Assembly (NCBI RefSeq): GCF_022829385.1
Contig: NZ_JAKSXX010000147.1
Coordinates: forward strand, 58,553 to 122,552
DNA length: 64,000 nucleotides
From: Methylobacterium sp. J-070
GTDB lineage: Bacteria; Pseudomonadota; Alphaproteobacteria; Rhizobiales; Beijerinckiaceae
Reading direction: 5' to 3'
Shown: positions 26,535-35,814 of the stretch, piece by piece
Numbering within the stretch: the first letter of the stretch is position 1
How the letters are laid out: every line of letters starts with the position of its first letter
The notes under the pieces: model-generated
What the model was told of the DNA's origin: nothing
Seen by the model: the letters and a program-made list of their open reading frames with translations, nothing else
The model's database searches: none
Program-made: the position numbers and the translations under genes

Positions 26535-27191
26535 ATGGCGACCGATACGCGCGCCGGGCAGGCGATCTACAATCCGAGGACCCTGCCGCTCTACGACCTC
26601 GTGGTGCTGCGCCTCTCGAACCCGCTGATCTGGCGCTGCCCCACCGCGCGGATCCTCGCCCTCTATGACCGGCACGCGGGCCGGTCGCATCTCGATGTCG
26701 GCGTCGGGACCGGCTGGTATCTCGACCGGTGCCGCTTTCCGACGCCCGCGCCGCGGATCGGCCTGATGGACCTCAACGCCGACAGCCTCGCCTTCGCGGC
26801 CGGCCGGATCGCGCGTTACCGGCCCGAGACATACCGCGTCGACGTGCTCGGCGCGCCGGAAGGCGGCATCGCGCCGTTCGACTCGATCGGCATGACCTAC
26901 CTGCTGCATTGCCTCCCCGGCGACATCGCCGCGAAGGCGAAGGCCTTCGACACGGTGCGGCCCTGCCTGGCGGAGGGCGGGGTCGTGTTCGGCGCCACGA
27001 TCCTGGCGGGGGGCGTCCCGACCTCGGTTGCGGCCCGGGCCCTGATGCGGATCTACAACCGCAAGGGGGTGTTCTCGAACGCCGCCGACACCCTGCCGGC
27101 CCTGCGCGCGGCGCTGGATCAGCGCTTCCAATCGGTGGAGATCGCGGTCGTCGGCTGCGTCGCCCTGTTCGTGGCGCGCGCGCCGCGCTGA
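26535..27191 (+). CDS. Class I SAM-dependent methyltransferase
   Basis: 218 residues. The SAM-binding motif I is [12 protein letters not shown] (52-63), followed by [15 protein letters not shown]. The rest is a small Rossmann methyltransferase with [16 protein letters not shown] as motif IV region and a hydrophobic C-terminal strand ([17 protein letters not shown]). Members of this group are annotated only generally; a small-molecule substrate is likely but not identifiable. It is monocistronic and convergent with grxD, from which a terminator separates it. Confidence 0.85.
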   Translation: MATDTRAGQAIYNPRTLPLYDLVVLRLSNPLIWRCPTARILALYDRHAGRSHLDVGVGTGWYLDRCRFPTPAPRIGLMDLNADSLAFAAGRIARYRPETYRVDVLGAPEGGIAPFDSIGMTYLLHCLPGDIAAKAKAFDTVRPCLAEGGVVFGATILAGGVPTSVAARALMRIYNRKGVFSNAADTLPALRAALDQRFQSVEIAVVGCVALFVARAPR

Positions 27192-27213
27192 CGGAGCTTG
27201 CGATCACGGCACG

Positions 27214-27236
27214 AAAAAGGGCGCTCGCAGGCGCCC
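27214..27236 (-). terminator. Rho-independent terminator of grxD
   Basis: On the minus strand the stem GGGCGCC/GCGCCC with loop TGCGA is followed by TTTTT. It lies 30 bases after the grxD stop. Confidence 0.8.
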
Positions 27237-27265
27237 CATCCGTCGTGAGACGTCTCCAAGAACAA

Positions 27266-27604
27266 TCAGGCGGCGGCGGTCTTCACCGGCACGCCCTTCT
27301 CGGCCAGGAAGGTCTGCAGCTCGCCGGACTGGAACATCTCGCGGGTGATGTCGCAGCCGCCGACGAACTCGCCCTTCACGTAGATCTGCGGGATGGTCGG
27401 CCAGTTCGAGAACGCCTTGATGCCCTCGCGGATGCCCTGGTCGGCCAGCACGTTCACGCCCTTGAACGGCACGCCCAGGTAATTGAGGATCTGCACCACC
27501 TGGCCCGAGAAGCCGCACTGCGGCATCTGCGGCGTGCCCTTCATGAACACCACCACGTCCTGGGAGGCGATCTCGTTCTGGATGGTCGCGTTGGCGTCGG
27601 TCAT
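27266..27604 (-). CDS. grxD: Monothiol glutaredoxin, Grx4/GrxD family
   Basis: 112 residues with the active site C30-G-F-S, preceded by VVVFMKGTPQMPQ and followed by the glutathione-binding WPTIPQIYVKGEFVGGCDI. CGFS glutaredoxins bind a [2Fe-2S] cluster with glutathione, deliver it to targets and complex with BolA. bolA lies upstream on the same strand, with a DUF29 gene between. The start ATG 27604 is fixed by the family N-terminus. A strong terminator ends the unit. Confidence 0.95.
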   Translation of the reverse strand: MTDANATIQNEIASQDVVVFMKGTPQMPQCGFSGQVVQILNYLGVPFKGVNVLADQGIREGIKAFSNWPTIPQIYVKGEFVGGCDITREMFQSGELQTFLAEKGVPVKTAAA

Positions 27605-27630
27605 GGGGGATCCTCGTTCCTGTCGTTGAT

Positions 27631-28137
27631 CTAGTGATGGTCGGCCATGGATTTCAACACTGCAGCGAGGCGTTCGAGCGCCGCGTCCATATCGAAGTCT
27701 GGCGCCAACAGTTCGTCCGGTTCGAAGGGCAACGTCTCCGGCAGACCGCCCACGAGCTTGTCGCCATGGACCCTCAGCTGCACGTCGGCATTCGCCCGCG
27801 CATCCCGCCAGAGCGCCTGCCAATCGATCCGCTGCCGCATCGCCCGCTTGTAGTTCCGACGCGCGGCACTCTGGAATGCCACGACCTCGGCGCGCCACGA
27901 GCGAGTGGATTGCGCTGTCGGAGCAGAAACGTATTTGAGCACATGCACGAGGGTCTGCAACAGGAGGCTCTCGACGCCGTGGATCTCCGACCGGCCCAAG
28001 GTCTCGATCTCCTCGATCACGTTCTCCCAGTCGACCGTGTTGGACAAGTCGCTGCGGGCAGCAAGCACGCGCAGAGCCGCCGCCTGCTCCTCGGCCCAGG
28101 TCACGATATCATCGTCGTAGAGGCTCGGTCGGTCCAT
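27631..28137 (-). CDS. DUF29 domain protein
   Basis: 168 residues. DUF29 pattern: LYDDDIVTWAEEQAAALR, then DWENVIEEIETLGRSE, VESLLLQTLVHVLKY and an end with LPETLPFEPDELLAPDF. Function is unknown in the family, which is common in cyanobacteria and alphaproteobacteria and often mobile. The ribosome site GGGAG lies within a perfect palindrome GGGAGCGCTCCC (28139-28150) next to the ATG, so the site could be masked in RNA. It interrupts the expected bolA-grxD pair. Confidence 0.85.
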   Translation of the reverse strand: MDRPSLYDDDIVTWAEEQAAALRVLAARSDLSNTVDWENVIEEIETLGRSEIHGVESLLLQTLVHVLKYVSAPTAQSTRSWRAEVVAFQSAARRNYKRAMRQRIDWQALWRDARANADVQLRVHGDKLVGGLPETLPFEPDELLAPDFDMDAALERLAAVLKSMADHH

Positions 28138-28160
28138 CGGGAGCGCTCCCGTAAGAAGGC

Positions 28161-28397
28161 TTAATCCTGTGGTACGCCCGTGGTCAGCGCAAGGGCGTGC
28201 AGCACCCCGCCCATCCGGCCCTGGAGGGCGCCGTAGACCATCTGGTGCTGCGCGACCCGGGTCTTGCCCTTGAAGGCGGCCGACAGGACCGTAGCGGCGT
28301 AGTGGTCGCCGTCGCCCGCGAGGTCGCGGATCTCGACCTGCGCGTCCGGCAGGGCCTCGCGGATCATGCGCTCGATCTCGCCCGCATCCATCGGCAT
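28161..28397 (-). CDS. bolA: BolA family protein
   Basis: 78 residues (MPMDAGEIERMIREALPDAQ). The BolA fold signature includes DGDHYAATVLSAAFKGKTRVAQHQMVYGAL, with the helix-turn-helix-like FKGKTRVAQHQ and conserved His residues that help ligate a shared [2Fe-2S] cluster with CGFS glutaredoxin. BolA/Grx4 heterodimers sense or traffic iron-sulfur clusters. It follows purL by 29 bases and precedes grxD, apart from the DUF29 insertion, so purL-bolA-grxD is probably one transcript. Confidence 0.93.
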   Translation of the reverse strand: MPMDAGEIERMIREALPDAQVEIRDLAGDGDHYAATVLSAAFKGKTRVAQHQMVYGALQGRMGGVLHALALTTGVPQD

Positions 28398-28426
28398 CGG
28401 AAAACTCCCAGGGCGTAAGATAAGGA

Positions 28427-30652
28427 TCAGGACGCCGGAGCGGCCGGCTGGCTCGCCATGTAGGCGGGCAGCCAGCCCTCGTGCGCCGCGGTGAGCTCGG
28501 CGAGCGGTATGGTCTCGCCGCCCGGCAGGGTCAAACGGTCGGAGCCGGTGACGCCGACCACCGCCGCGTCGATCCCCTGCGCCGAGGCGCTGTAGAGGAG
28601 GTCGCTCGCCGCCTCGGGATCGACCGCCAGCAGGTAGCGGGCCTGATCCTCGCCGAACAGGTAGGCGTGGGGCGGCAGATCCACCGGCACCTTCGGCAGG
28701 GCCGCGCCGATGCCGCCGGCCATCGCCATCTCGGCGAGCGCCACGGCGAGGCCGCCGTCCGACAGGTCGTGGACGGTGTCGACCATGCCGGAGAGGATCA
28801 GCCCGCGCACGAAGTCGCCGTTGCGGCGCTCCAGCGCGAGGTCCACGGGCGGCGGCGCGCCCTCTTCCCGGCCCTCGATCACCGACAGGTAGGCGGACTG
28901 GCCGAGCCAGCCCTCGCCGGCGCCGACCAGGATCAGCACGTCGCCCTCGCGCTTGAGGGCGAGGGTGGCGTGGCGCGCCACGTCGTCGAGCACGCCGACG
29001 CCGCCGATGGTCGGGGTCGGCAGGATGCCGACGCCGTTGGTCTCGTTGTAGAGCGAGACGTTGCCGGACACGACCGGGAAGTCCAGCGCCCGGCAGGCCT
29101 CGCCGATCCCCTGGAGGCAGCCGACGAGCTGGCCCATCACCTCCGGTTTCTCGGGATTGCCGAAGTTCAGGTTGTCGGTGATGGCGAGCGGCCGGGCGCC
29201 CACCGCGGTGATGTTGCGCCACGCCTCGGCCACCGCCTGCCGGCCGCCCTCGACCGGGTCGGCCTCGCAGTAGCGCGGGGTGACGTCGCAGGTGAGCGCC
29301 AGGCCCTTCGGGCCGTCCTCGACCCGCACGATGGCGGCGTCGCCGCCGGGCTTCTGCACGGTGTTGCCCAGGATGAAGTGGTCGTACTGCTCGTAGACCC
29401 AGCGCTTCGAGGCGAGGTCGGGGGAGCCGACCAGCCGCTTCAGCGCGTCGGTGAGCGAGGCCGGCGCCGGGACCGCGGAGGCCGGGATCTCCGGCAGGTG
29501 CGTGTTGGCCAGGTGCGGACGGTCGTAGAGGGGCGCCTCGTCGCCGAGTTCCTTGATCGGCAGGTCGGCCACGGTCTCCCCGTGCCACTTGATCACGAAG
29601 CGCAGCGTGTCGGTGGTCCGGCCGATGACGGCGAAGTCGAGGCCCCACTTCACGAAGATCGCCTCCGCCTCGGCCTCCATGCCGGGCTTGAGCACCATGA
29701 GCATGCGCTCCTGGCTCTCCGACAGCATCATCTCGTAGGGCGTCATGCCGGCCTCGCGGGCCGGGACCTTCTCGATGTCGAGCTCGACGCCGAGATAGCC
29801 CTTGGCGCCCATCTCGACGGCCGAGCAGGTCAGTCCCGCCGCGCCCATGTCCTGGATGGCGATGACCGCCCCCGAGGCCATCAGCTCCAGGCAGGCCTCC
29901 AGCAGCAACTTCTCGGCGAAGGGGTCGCCGACCTGGACGGTCGGGCGCTTCGACTCGGAGGCCTCGTCGAACTCCGCCGACGCCATGGTGGCGCCGTGGA
30001 TGCCGTCGCGGCCGGTCTTGGAGCCGAGATAGACGATCGGGTTCCCGACCCCGGTGGCGGCCGCGTAGAAGATCGCGTCGGTGCGGGCGAGGCCCACCGC
30101 CATGGCGTTGACCAGGATGTTGCCGTCGTAGCGCCGGTGGAAGCCGGTGAGCCCGCCCACGGTCGGCACCCCGAAGGAATTGCCGTAGCCGCCGACGCCC
30201 GCCACCACGCCCGAGACCAGCGCGCGGGTCCGCGGGTGGTCGGGGGCGCCGAAGCGCAGGGCGTTGAGCGCCGCGATCGGCCGGGCGCCCATGGTGAACA
30301 CGTCGCGCAGGATGCCGCCGACGCCGGTCGCCGCGCCCTGGTAGGGCTCGATGTAGCTGGGGTGGTTGTGGCTCTCCATCTTGAAGACGCAGGCCAGCCC
30401 GTCGCCGATGTCGATGACGCCGGCATTCTCGCCGGGACCCTGGATCACCCAGGGGGCCGAGGTCGGCAGCCCGCGCAGGTGCTTGCGGGAGGATTTATAG
30501 GAGCAGTGCTCGTTCCACATCGCCGAGACGATGCCGAGTTCGGTCAGCGTCGGGTCGCGCCCGATCAACCCGCGGAAGCGGGCGTACTCGTCCGGCGTCA
30601 GGCCGTGCTGGGCCACGAGCTCGGGGGTGATCGGAACGTCGTTACGGAACAT
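28427..30652 (-). CDS. purL: Phosphoribosylformylglycinamidine synthase subunit PurL
   Basis: 741 residues, the small PurL type that works with PurS and PurQ. It catalyses the ATP-dependent conversion of FGAR to FGAM in purine synthesis. Typical blocks are [52 protein letters not shown], and the second-half PurM-like ATP site [16 protein letters not shown]. Length is normal for alphaproteobacteria. It heads the purL-bolA-DUF29-grxD series on the minus strand. Confidence 0.97.
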   Translation of the reverse strand: MFRNDVPITPELVAQHGLTPDEYARFRGLIGRDPTLTELGIVSAMWNEHCSYKSSRKHLRGLPTSAPWVIQGPGENAGVIDIGDGLACVFKMESHNHPSYIEPYQGAATGVGGILRDVFTMGARPIAALNALRFGAPDHPRTRALVSGVVAGVGGYGNSFGVPTVGGLTGFHRRYDGNILVNAMAVGLARTDAIFYAAATGVGNPIVYLGSKTGRDGIHGATMASAEFDEASESKRPTVQVGDPFAEKLLLEACLELMASGAVIAIQDMGAAGLTCSAVEMGAKGYLGVELDIEKVPAREAGMTPYEMMLSESQERMLMVLKPGMEAEAEAIFVKWGLDFAVIGRTTDTLRFVIKWHGETVADLPIKELGDEAPLYDRPHLANTHLPEIPASAVPAPASLTDALKRLVGSPDLASKRWVYEQYDHFILGNTVQKPGGDAAIVRVEDGPKGLALTCDVTPRYCEADPVEGGRQAVAEAWRNITAVGARPLAITDNLNFGNPEKPEVMGQLVGCLQGIGEACRALDFPVVSGNVSLYNETNGVGILPTPTIGGVGVLDDVARHATLALKREGDVLILVGAGEGWLGQSAYLSVIEGREEGAPPPVDLALERRNGDFVRGLILSGMVDTVHDLSDGGLAVALAEMAMAGGIGAALPKVPVDLPPHAYLFGEDQARYLLAVDPEAASDLLYSASAQGIDAAVVGVTGSDRLTLPGGETIPLAELTAAHEGWLPAYMASQPAAPAS

Positions 30653-30878
30653 GCGGCGGTCTCGGCGGAGAGCGGCCCGTCCCGGGAGAGGCGTGCCGCG
30701 GCGAGCCCGGACCGGGCGGGGATCCAGGCTGCCCCGGCTCTAAAGCGGAAGCGCCCGCCCTGGCAACAACATCCGCGGGTATGCCTGCGCGGCGGCGGAC
30801 GCGGCCTCAGCAGGGGGCGTCCGGAGTCTCGCCCGGCCCCATCGGCTGCGGCGGGGCGGAGCTCCCCGATCCCGCCGG

Positions 30879-32126
30879 TCAGAGACCGGCGTCGCGCGCC
30901 GCCCGGCTGAGGTCGTTGTCCCGGCTCCGGGCCGCGAGGTCGTGCACCGGCTCGGGCCCCGTCATCAGGTCGAGATAGTCGAACCCGTCCACGCTCTGGC
31001 TCGCCATGAGCAGCTGGAAATGCATCTGGAACAGGTTCCACTGGCGCCGGCTCACGTCGGCGCCGGTGATCAGGTCGCTGATCATCACCCCGACCACGGC
31101 CGGACGCTCGGGATCGGGCGGGACGAGGGCGCAGGCGGCCAGGGGGTTCTGCCCGTGGATCGACAGCCAGTCCCAGGGCGCGCGCACATCGATCCAGCGG
31201 ATCTGCCGCGCCCGCCCGAAGCGCAGGAGCGCGTCGCGGAATCCCCGGGCCGCCGGGTCGAGGCCGAGCCAGGGGATGACGCTGCCGATGCTCACGAACG
31301 AGACCGGGCTGCCCCGGTCGCCGAAGCCGGGATCCCGGGCGAGCACCCGGTCCATGACCTCGATCCCGAGGAAGCTCGACGAGGAATGCCCCACCACCAC
31401 CACCTCGTCGGCCGCGCCCTCGGCCGCGCGGATCCGGGCCGCGAAGGCATCGAGGCGGGGGGAGACCTCGGGCACACGACCCGCCGCGTAGGCGTGCGTG
31501 AAGGCGGTGTCGTCCACGAGATGCGGGACGTAGAAGGGCCTGCCGAGGGTCAGGCGCATCAACCCGACGAGGATCGCGTAGGCGACGGGCGGCACCGCCA
31601 GCAGCGGCCAGGGCTGCAGGACGGCCGGCGCCAGGGCGGCGAGAGTTCCCGCCAGGGCGAGGCTGACAAGCACCAGGGCCAGATAGATCGCGTGGACGCC
31701 GAAGATCACCGTCGAGAAGCGCCGGCCCTCGCGCCGGAGGTCGGCCGCGTAGCCCGTGTGCCACAGCCGCCAGAGCAGCGTGGGCACGCCCCGGAGGCGC
31801 GCCCAGTTGGATTGCGGGAACCGCGCGCGGACGATGTCCTCCCAGCGCAGCAGGACGTAGCGGGTGGAGACGCCGCGCGCCCGCACCGTCCAGGCGAGGT
31901 CGAGCCCGTCCGCCGAGCGGACCGGATCGCTCACCGCGATCTCGGCGCCGCGGCGGGCCGCGGTGAGACGGGCCTCCCGGCGGAACAGGCCCCAGTAGGT
32001 CTCGGGTTCCCGCGGGTCGAAGCCGGGCAGGTAGAACACGATGCGGGAGGTCAGCGTCCGCGAGGCGTTCCCGGCCGACTCCGCGGTACGGCCCTGGGCC
32101 GGGGCGTCGGCGACGTGCGCGAGCAT
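30879..32126 (-). CDS. Membrane-associated alpha/beta-hydrolase-like protein
   Basis: 415 residues. It starts with a hydrolase-like strand (SRIVFYLPGFDPREPETYWG); two membrane segments follow at about 140-163 and 173-192. The C-terminal half has VVVVGHSSSSFLG with candidate nucleophile Ser248, a GxSxS variant of the esterase elbow. Late residues resemble a lipase lid and catalytic region (IDVRAPWDWLSIHGQNPL). The substrate is unknown. A GGGGC tandem run lies between this gene and recQ, 28 bases before the start. Family-level assignment only. Confidence 0.65.
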   Translation of the reverse strand: MLAHVADAPAQGRTAESAGNASRTLTSRIVFYLPGFDPREPETYWGLFRREARLTAARRGAEIAVSDPVRSADGLDLAWTVRARGVSTRYVLLRWEDIVRARFPQSNWARLRGVPTLLWRLWHTGYAADLRREGRRFSTVIFGVHAIYLALVLVSLALAGTLAALAPAVLQPWPLLAVPPVAYAILVGLMRLTLGRPFYVPHLVDDTAFTHAYAAGRVPEVSPRLDAFAARIRAAEGAADEVVVVGHSSSSFLGIEVMDRVLARDPGFGDRGSPVSFVSIGSVIPWLGLDPAARGFRDALLRFGRARQIRWIDVRAPWDWLSIHGQNPLAACALVPPDPERPAVVGVMISDLITGADVSRRQWNLFQMHFQLLMASQSVDGFDYLDLMTGPEPVHDLAARSRDNDLSRAARDAGL

Positions 32127-32153
32127 CGAGGTTCGGATTCCGATCGGTCCGGA

Positions 32154-32180
32154 GGGGCGGGGCGGGGCGGGGCGGGGCGG
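32154..32180. repeat. GGGGC pentamer tandem run (G-quadruplex potential)
   Basis: Five consecutive GGGGC units ending in GG form 27 bases with six G-tracts on the plus strand, enough for an intramolecular G-quadruplex. It sits in the 5' leader region of the hydrolase gene and 55 bases downstream of the recQ stop. Confidence 0.85.
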
Positions 32181-32234
32181 TCTGCCTACACGAACCCGCC
32201 GGATGTGCCGATGAAAACTTTCTCCGCCGCGCCC

Positions 32235-34076
32235 TCACGCCGCCGGCGGATGCGCCAGGAACTCGGCGATCGCCGCCACGAACTTGTCGCCATAGGCCTC
32301 GCGCTTGCGCTCGCCGACCCCGTGGACCGTGCGCAGGGCCCAGAGGTCGACGGGCTTCTGGCGGGCCATCTCGATCAGGGTGCGGTCGGGGAACACCATG
32401 AAGGCCGCGATGCCCTCGGCCCGGGCCAGGGTGGCGCGCAGGCCGCGCAGGTGCTGGAACAGGGCCTCGTCGGTCTCGGACAGCGCGATCTCGCCGTCCT
32501 CGCGGGGTGCGGCGCGGCGGCGGTCGCGGGACTCCGCCTTCGGCTCGGGATCCGGACGCAGCTGGACCGGCTCGCGCCCGTACAGGATCGCCTCGCCCTT
32601 CGCGGTCATGGACAGGCCGCCGTAGCCGTCGGCGTTCTCGGCGATCGCCCCGGCGGCGAACAGCTGGCGCAGGATCGCCCGCCAGGCCGCCACCGGCTTG
32701 TCGGAGCCCACCCCGAAGGTCTTGAGGCCCGCATGCCCGTTGCGGCGGATCTGCTCGCTCTCCTTGCCGTGGACCACGTCGCAGATGTAGGCGGCGCCGA
32801 ACCGCTGCCCGGTGCGCACGATCGCCGAGAGGATCTTCTGCGCCGAGACCGTGCCGTCCACCAGGGTGACGCCGCCGCGGCACAGGTCGCAGCGGCCGCA
32901 GGGTTCGCTGGTCTCGCCGAAATAGGCGAGCAGCGACTGGCGCCGGCAGCTCGCGCCCTCGCACAGGGTGATCATCGCCTCGAGCTTGCGCCGCTCGACC
33001 CGGCGCCGATCGTCGGAGATCTCCTTCTCGTCGATCTGCCGGCGGCGGAGCGCCATGTCGTCGAGGCCGTAGAGGGTGAGCGTGTCGGCGGGCAGCCCGT
33101 CGCGGCCGGCGCGGCCGATCTCCTGATAGTAGCCCTCGACGTTGTTGGGCATGTCGGCGTGGCAGACGAAGCGCACGTCGGGCTTGTTGATGCCCATGCC
33201 GAAGGCGATCGTGGCGGTCATCACCACCCCGTCCTCCTGCAGGAACCGGTCCTGGTTGCGCATCCGCGTGCCCTGGTCGAGGCCGGCATGGTAGGGCAGG
33301 GCGTCGAACCCGTCCTTCTTGAGGGTCTCGGCCAGCTGCTCGGTGCGCTTGCGCGACGAGCAGTAGATGATCCCGCTCTCCGCCCGCCGGTGCTTCAGGA
33401 AGCGCTCGATCTGCCGGGCCGGGTTGTCCTTGGGCTGGAACGTCAGCCGGATGTTCGGCCGGTCGAAGGAATGGACGAAGATCTTCGGGGGCCGCCCCTG
33501 CGGGAACAGCCGCTCGGCGATCTCGGCGCGGGTCGCCGCATCGGCGGTGGCGGTCAGCGCCAGGGTCTGGACGTTGCCGAGGGCCGTCCGGGCCCGGGCG
33601 ATCTCCCGGTACTCGGGCCGGAAATCGTGCCCCCATTGCGAGACGCAGTGGGCCTCGTCCACCGCCAGCCGCCGGACTCCGGCCCCGCGCAGGGCCTCGA
33701 TGCAGCCCTCCATCAGCAGGCGCTCCGGAGAGACGAACAGAAGCCGCAGGTCCCCCGAGCGCAGGCTGCGCCAGGTCTCCCGGGACTCCGCCTCGGCCAC
33801 GGTCGAGTTGAGGGTGGCGGCCTCGATCCCGACGCTGCGCATCTGCTGCACCTGATCGTGCATCAGCGCGATCAGGGGCGAGACCACCACGGTGAGGCCC
33901 GAATCGATGAGCGCCGGGAGCTGGTAGGTCATCGACTTGCCCGAACCCGTGGGCATCACGGCGAACACGTCGTCGCCGTCCAGCACCGCGCCGATCACCT
34001 CGTCCTGCCCGGGCCGGAAATCCTCGTAGCCGAAGGTCTTTTTGAGCGCGGCGCGGGCCTCGTCGAGGCGGGTCAT
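32235..34076 (-). CDS. recQ: ATP-dependent DNA helicase RecQ
   Basis: 613 residues. Walker A MPTGSGKS (41-48), DEAH box in [18 protein letters not shown], motif [16 protein letters not shown] and [13 protein letters not shown] RecQ zinc-binding set lies in [17 protein letters not shown]...CGRCDLC, then the winged-helix RQC domain and a C-terminal HRDC domain (about 535-610). It unwinds duplex and structured DNA in RecF-pathway recombination. Length is normal for full three-domain RecQ. The start ATG 34076 diverges from vapB. Confidence 0.97.
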   Translation of the reverse strand: MTRLDEARAALKKTFGYEDFRPGQDEVIGAVLDGDDVFAVMPTGSGKSMTYQLPALIDSGLTVVVSPLIALMHDQVQQMRSVGIEAATLNSTVAEAESRETWRSLRSGDLRLLFVSPERLLMEGCIEALRGAGVRRLAVDEAHCVSQWGHDFRPEYREIARARTALGNVQTLALTATADAATRAEIAERLFPQGRPPKIFVHSFDRPNIRLTFQPKDNPARQIERFLKHRRAESGIIYCSSRKRTEQLAETLKKDGFDALPYHAGLDQGTRMRNQDRFLQEDGVVMTATIAFGMGINKPDVRFVCHADMPNNVEGYYQEIGRAGRDGLPADTLTLYGLDDMALRRRQIDEKEISDDRRRVERRKLEAMITLCEGASCRRQSLLAYFGETSEPCGRCDLCRGGVTLVDGTVSAQKILSAIVRTGQRFGAAYICDVVHGKESEQIRRNGHAGLKTFGVGSDKPVAAWRAILRQLFAAGAIAENADGYGGLSMTAKGEAILYGREPVQLRPDPEPKAESRDRRRAAPREDGEIALSETDEALFQHLRGLRATLARAEGIAAFMVFPDRTLIEMARQKPVDLWALRTVHGVGERKREAYGDKFVAAIAEFLAHPPAA

Positions 34077-34162
34077 CGGGATCCTTGTTCGGGGTGGCGG
34101 CGCGCGGCTTGCGGCGCCCGTGTCGCGACACTAGCCTTCCGGACGTCTACACGGGGACGGTC

Positions 34163-34402
34163 ATGCCGCTCAACATCCGCAGCGAAGCGGTGAACCAGCT
34201 CGCGGAAAAGCTGGCCTCGCGGGTCGGCGTCAGCAAGACCGAGGCGGTGCGGATTGCGCTCACCAACGAGCTGGAACGCCAGAAAAGCGAACGCGATACG
34301 TTCATGGAGCGCATCAAGCGGCTCCAGGACGAACTCGCCTCCTATCCGAAGACCGGGCTGGAGGCGGACAAGGCATTCTACGACAGCCTGAACGACGAGT
34401 GA
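34163..34402 (+). CDS. vapB: VapB-type antitoxin
   Basis: 79 residues from ATG 34163 (MPLNIRSEAVNQLAEKLASR). The N-terminal ribbon-helix-helix pattern NIRSEAVNQLAEKLASRVGVSKTEAVRIAL matches the Rv0623/PSK-type antitoxin domain. The C-terminal part (LEADKAFYDSLNDE) would wrap the toxin. The stop overlaps the start of vapC, so the pair is translationally coupled and probably autoregulated through the antitoxin. Confidence 0.88.
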   Translation: MPLNIRSEAVNQLAEKLASRVGVSKTEAVRIALTNELERQKSERDTFMERIKRLQDELASYPKTGLEADKAFYDSLNDE

Positions 34403-34803
34403 TGTTCGTCGATGCCTCGGCCATCGTGGCGATCCTGGTCGGTGAGCCGGGACACACGCTGCTGGTCGATCGCCTCCGCGACGCGCCCGTGCGGTTGACG
34501 AGCGGTCTGGCCGTCTACGAGGCGGTGCTCGCCATCGCGCGCATTCAGAAGGTCGAGCCAGACATCGCCCAAGCCGTCGTGGACAGCTTCCTCGACGCGG
34601 CCGGCCTCACGCTGGTCCCGATCACCGGCGCTGAGGGACGGCGCGCGACGGCAGCCCATGCCCGCTTCGGCAAGGGCCGCCACCCGGCACGCCTGAACCT
34701 CGGCGATTGCTTCGCCTATGCCTGCGCGCAGGCCCACGGCGTGCCGCTGCTCTCCGTCGGCGACGATTTCCCGCAGACCGACATCCGCTCCGCCCTCGGC
34801 TGA
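34402..34803 (+). CDS. vapC: VapC toxin, PIN-domain ribonuclease
   Basis: 133 residues from ATG 34402, which overlaps the vapB stop as TGATG; GTG 34399 would add one residue. PIN acidic residues are visible: Asp4 in FVDASAIVAIL, Glu in VYEAVLAI, and Asp in LNLGDCFAYACA, with a last Asp in SVGDDF. VapC cleaves tRNA or rRNA when freed from VapB. The gene ends within a hairpin shared with the convergent denD. Confidence 0.9.
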   Translation: MFVDASAIVAILVGEPGHTLLVDRLRDAPVRLTSGLAVYEAVLAIARIQKVEPDIAQAVVDSFLDAAGLTLVPITGAEGRRATAAHARFGKGRHPARLNLGDCFAYACAQAHGVPLLSVGDDFPQTDIRSALG

Positions 34804-34813
34804 GCCTCAGCCG
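34797..34813. terminator. Short hairpin overlapping the stop codons of vapC and denD
   Basis: CGGCTGA (34797-34803), loop GCC, TCAGCCG (34807-34813). The stem contains TGA of vapC and, on the other strand, TGA of denD, so one palindrome ends both genes. There is no T-run, so terminator activity is a guess. Confidence 0.45.
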
Positions 34814-35784
34814 CCGTGGAACTCGGCCACGTGCTGCGCCACGATCGCGTCGAAGGACTCGTCGGCCCGGAAGCCCAGGCCCAGGGCGGCCTCCGGCTCG
34901 AACGCCTCCGGCCAGGAGCCGACGATCCGCGCGATGGTGGCGTCGGGCTCCCGCCGGATCAGCGCCACCGCCTTGTCGCCCGCCACGCGGCGCAGGGCCT
35001 CGATCTCCTCGGCCACCGTCGCCGAGACGCCCGGCATGGTCAGGCTGATCCGCGGCCCGATCGCCGCGAGGTCGAGGCCGGCGGCGTGGACCAAGAAGCC
35101 CACCGCCGCGCCGGGGCTGGCGAACCAGTGCCGCACCGTGTCGGGCACCGGCAGGATCGCCTCCTGGCCGGCGAGCGGCTCGCGGATGATCCCCGAGAAG
35201 AACCCCGAGGCCGCCTTGTTGGGCTTGCCCGGCCGCACGCAGATCGTCGGCAGGCGTAGGCCGATCCCGTCGAGGAAGCCGCGCCGGGCGTAGTCGGCGA
35301 GCATCAATTCGCCCATGGCCTTCTGCACGCCGTAGGACGAGGCGGGGCGCAGGATGAAGTCGTCCGGGATCACCTTGGGGAAGGGGGGTCCGAACACGGC
35401 GAGCGAGGAGGTGAAGACCAGCTTCGGCCGGTAGCCGTCCGCCGCGTTGGCCTTCCGGACCGCGTCGAGGAGCAGCCGCGTGCCGTCGAGGTTGACCCGG
35501 TAGCCGAGTTCGAGGTTGGCCTCGGCCTCGCCGGAGACCACCGCGGCGAGGTGGAAGATCACCCCCGGCCGCTCGGCGATGGCGGCCTCGGCGGCGCCGG
35601 GGGCGGTGAGATCCGCGGCCTCGGCCCGTACGGATCCGGCAAAGCCCTCCGGCGCGGCGGGCGGCACCACGTCGAGCAGGGTGAGGGCGGTGAGCTTCTG
35701 CCCGCCGACCCGGCCGTCCTTCACCAGGGCGTCCACGAGGCGGCGGCCGATCATGCCGGCGGCGCCGAGAATCAGGGCGTGCAT
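34807..35784 (-). CDS. denD: D-erythronate dehydrogenase DenD
   Basis: 325 residues, short-chain/extended epimerase fold: GAAGMIGRRLVDAL cofactor loop, TSSLAVFGPPFP serine region and catalytic YGVQK (Tyr-x3-Lys). DenD oxidises D-erythronate to 2-oxo-tetronate with NAD+. Identification rests on the fold plus its position next to otnK and otnI, the arrangement in the characterised pathway. It is the last gene of the minus-strand unit and starts 30 bases after otnK. The tail overlaps a palindrome shared with vapC. Confidence 0.87.
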   Translation of the reverse strand: MHALILGAAGMIGRRLVDALVKDGRVGGQKLTALTLLDVVPPAAPEGFAGSVRAEAADLTAPGAAEAAIAERPGVIFHLAAVVSGEAEANLELGYRVNLDGTRLLLDAVRKANAADGYRPKLVFTSSLAVFGPPFPKVIPDDFILRPASSYGVQKAMGELMLADYARRGFLDGIGLRLPTICVRPGKPNKAASGFFSGIIREPLAGQEAILPVPDTVRHWFASPGAAVGFLVHAAGLDLAAIGPRISLTMPGVSATVAEEIEALRRVAGDKAVALIRREPDATIARIVGSWPEAFEPEAALGLGFRADESFDAIVAQHVAEFHGG

Positions 35785-35814
35785 GGGAAACCTCTCGTCA
35801 GATTGGGCAGCCGC

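Noticed and set aside
28481..30910. 809-codon plus-strand open frame opposite purL
   Set aside because: It is a shadow of purL with no recognisable domain.
30598..34131. 1,177-codon minus-strand frame spanning recQ and the hydrolase gene
   Set aside because: It is out of frame with both recognised genes and has proline/arginine-rich composition typical of a shifted frame.
34085..34162. N-terminal extension of vapB
   Set aside because: The added residues overlap the leader and lack family similarity; ATG 34163 gives the standard RHH start.
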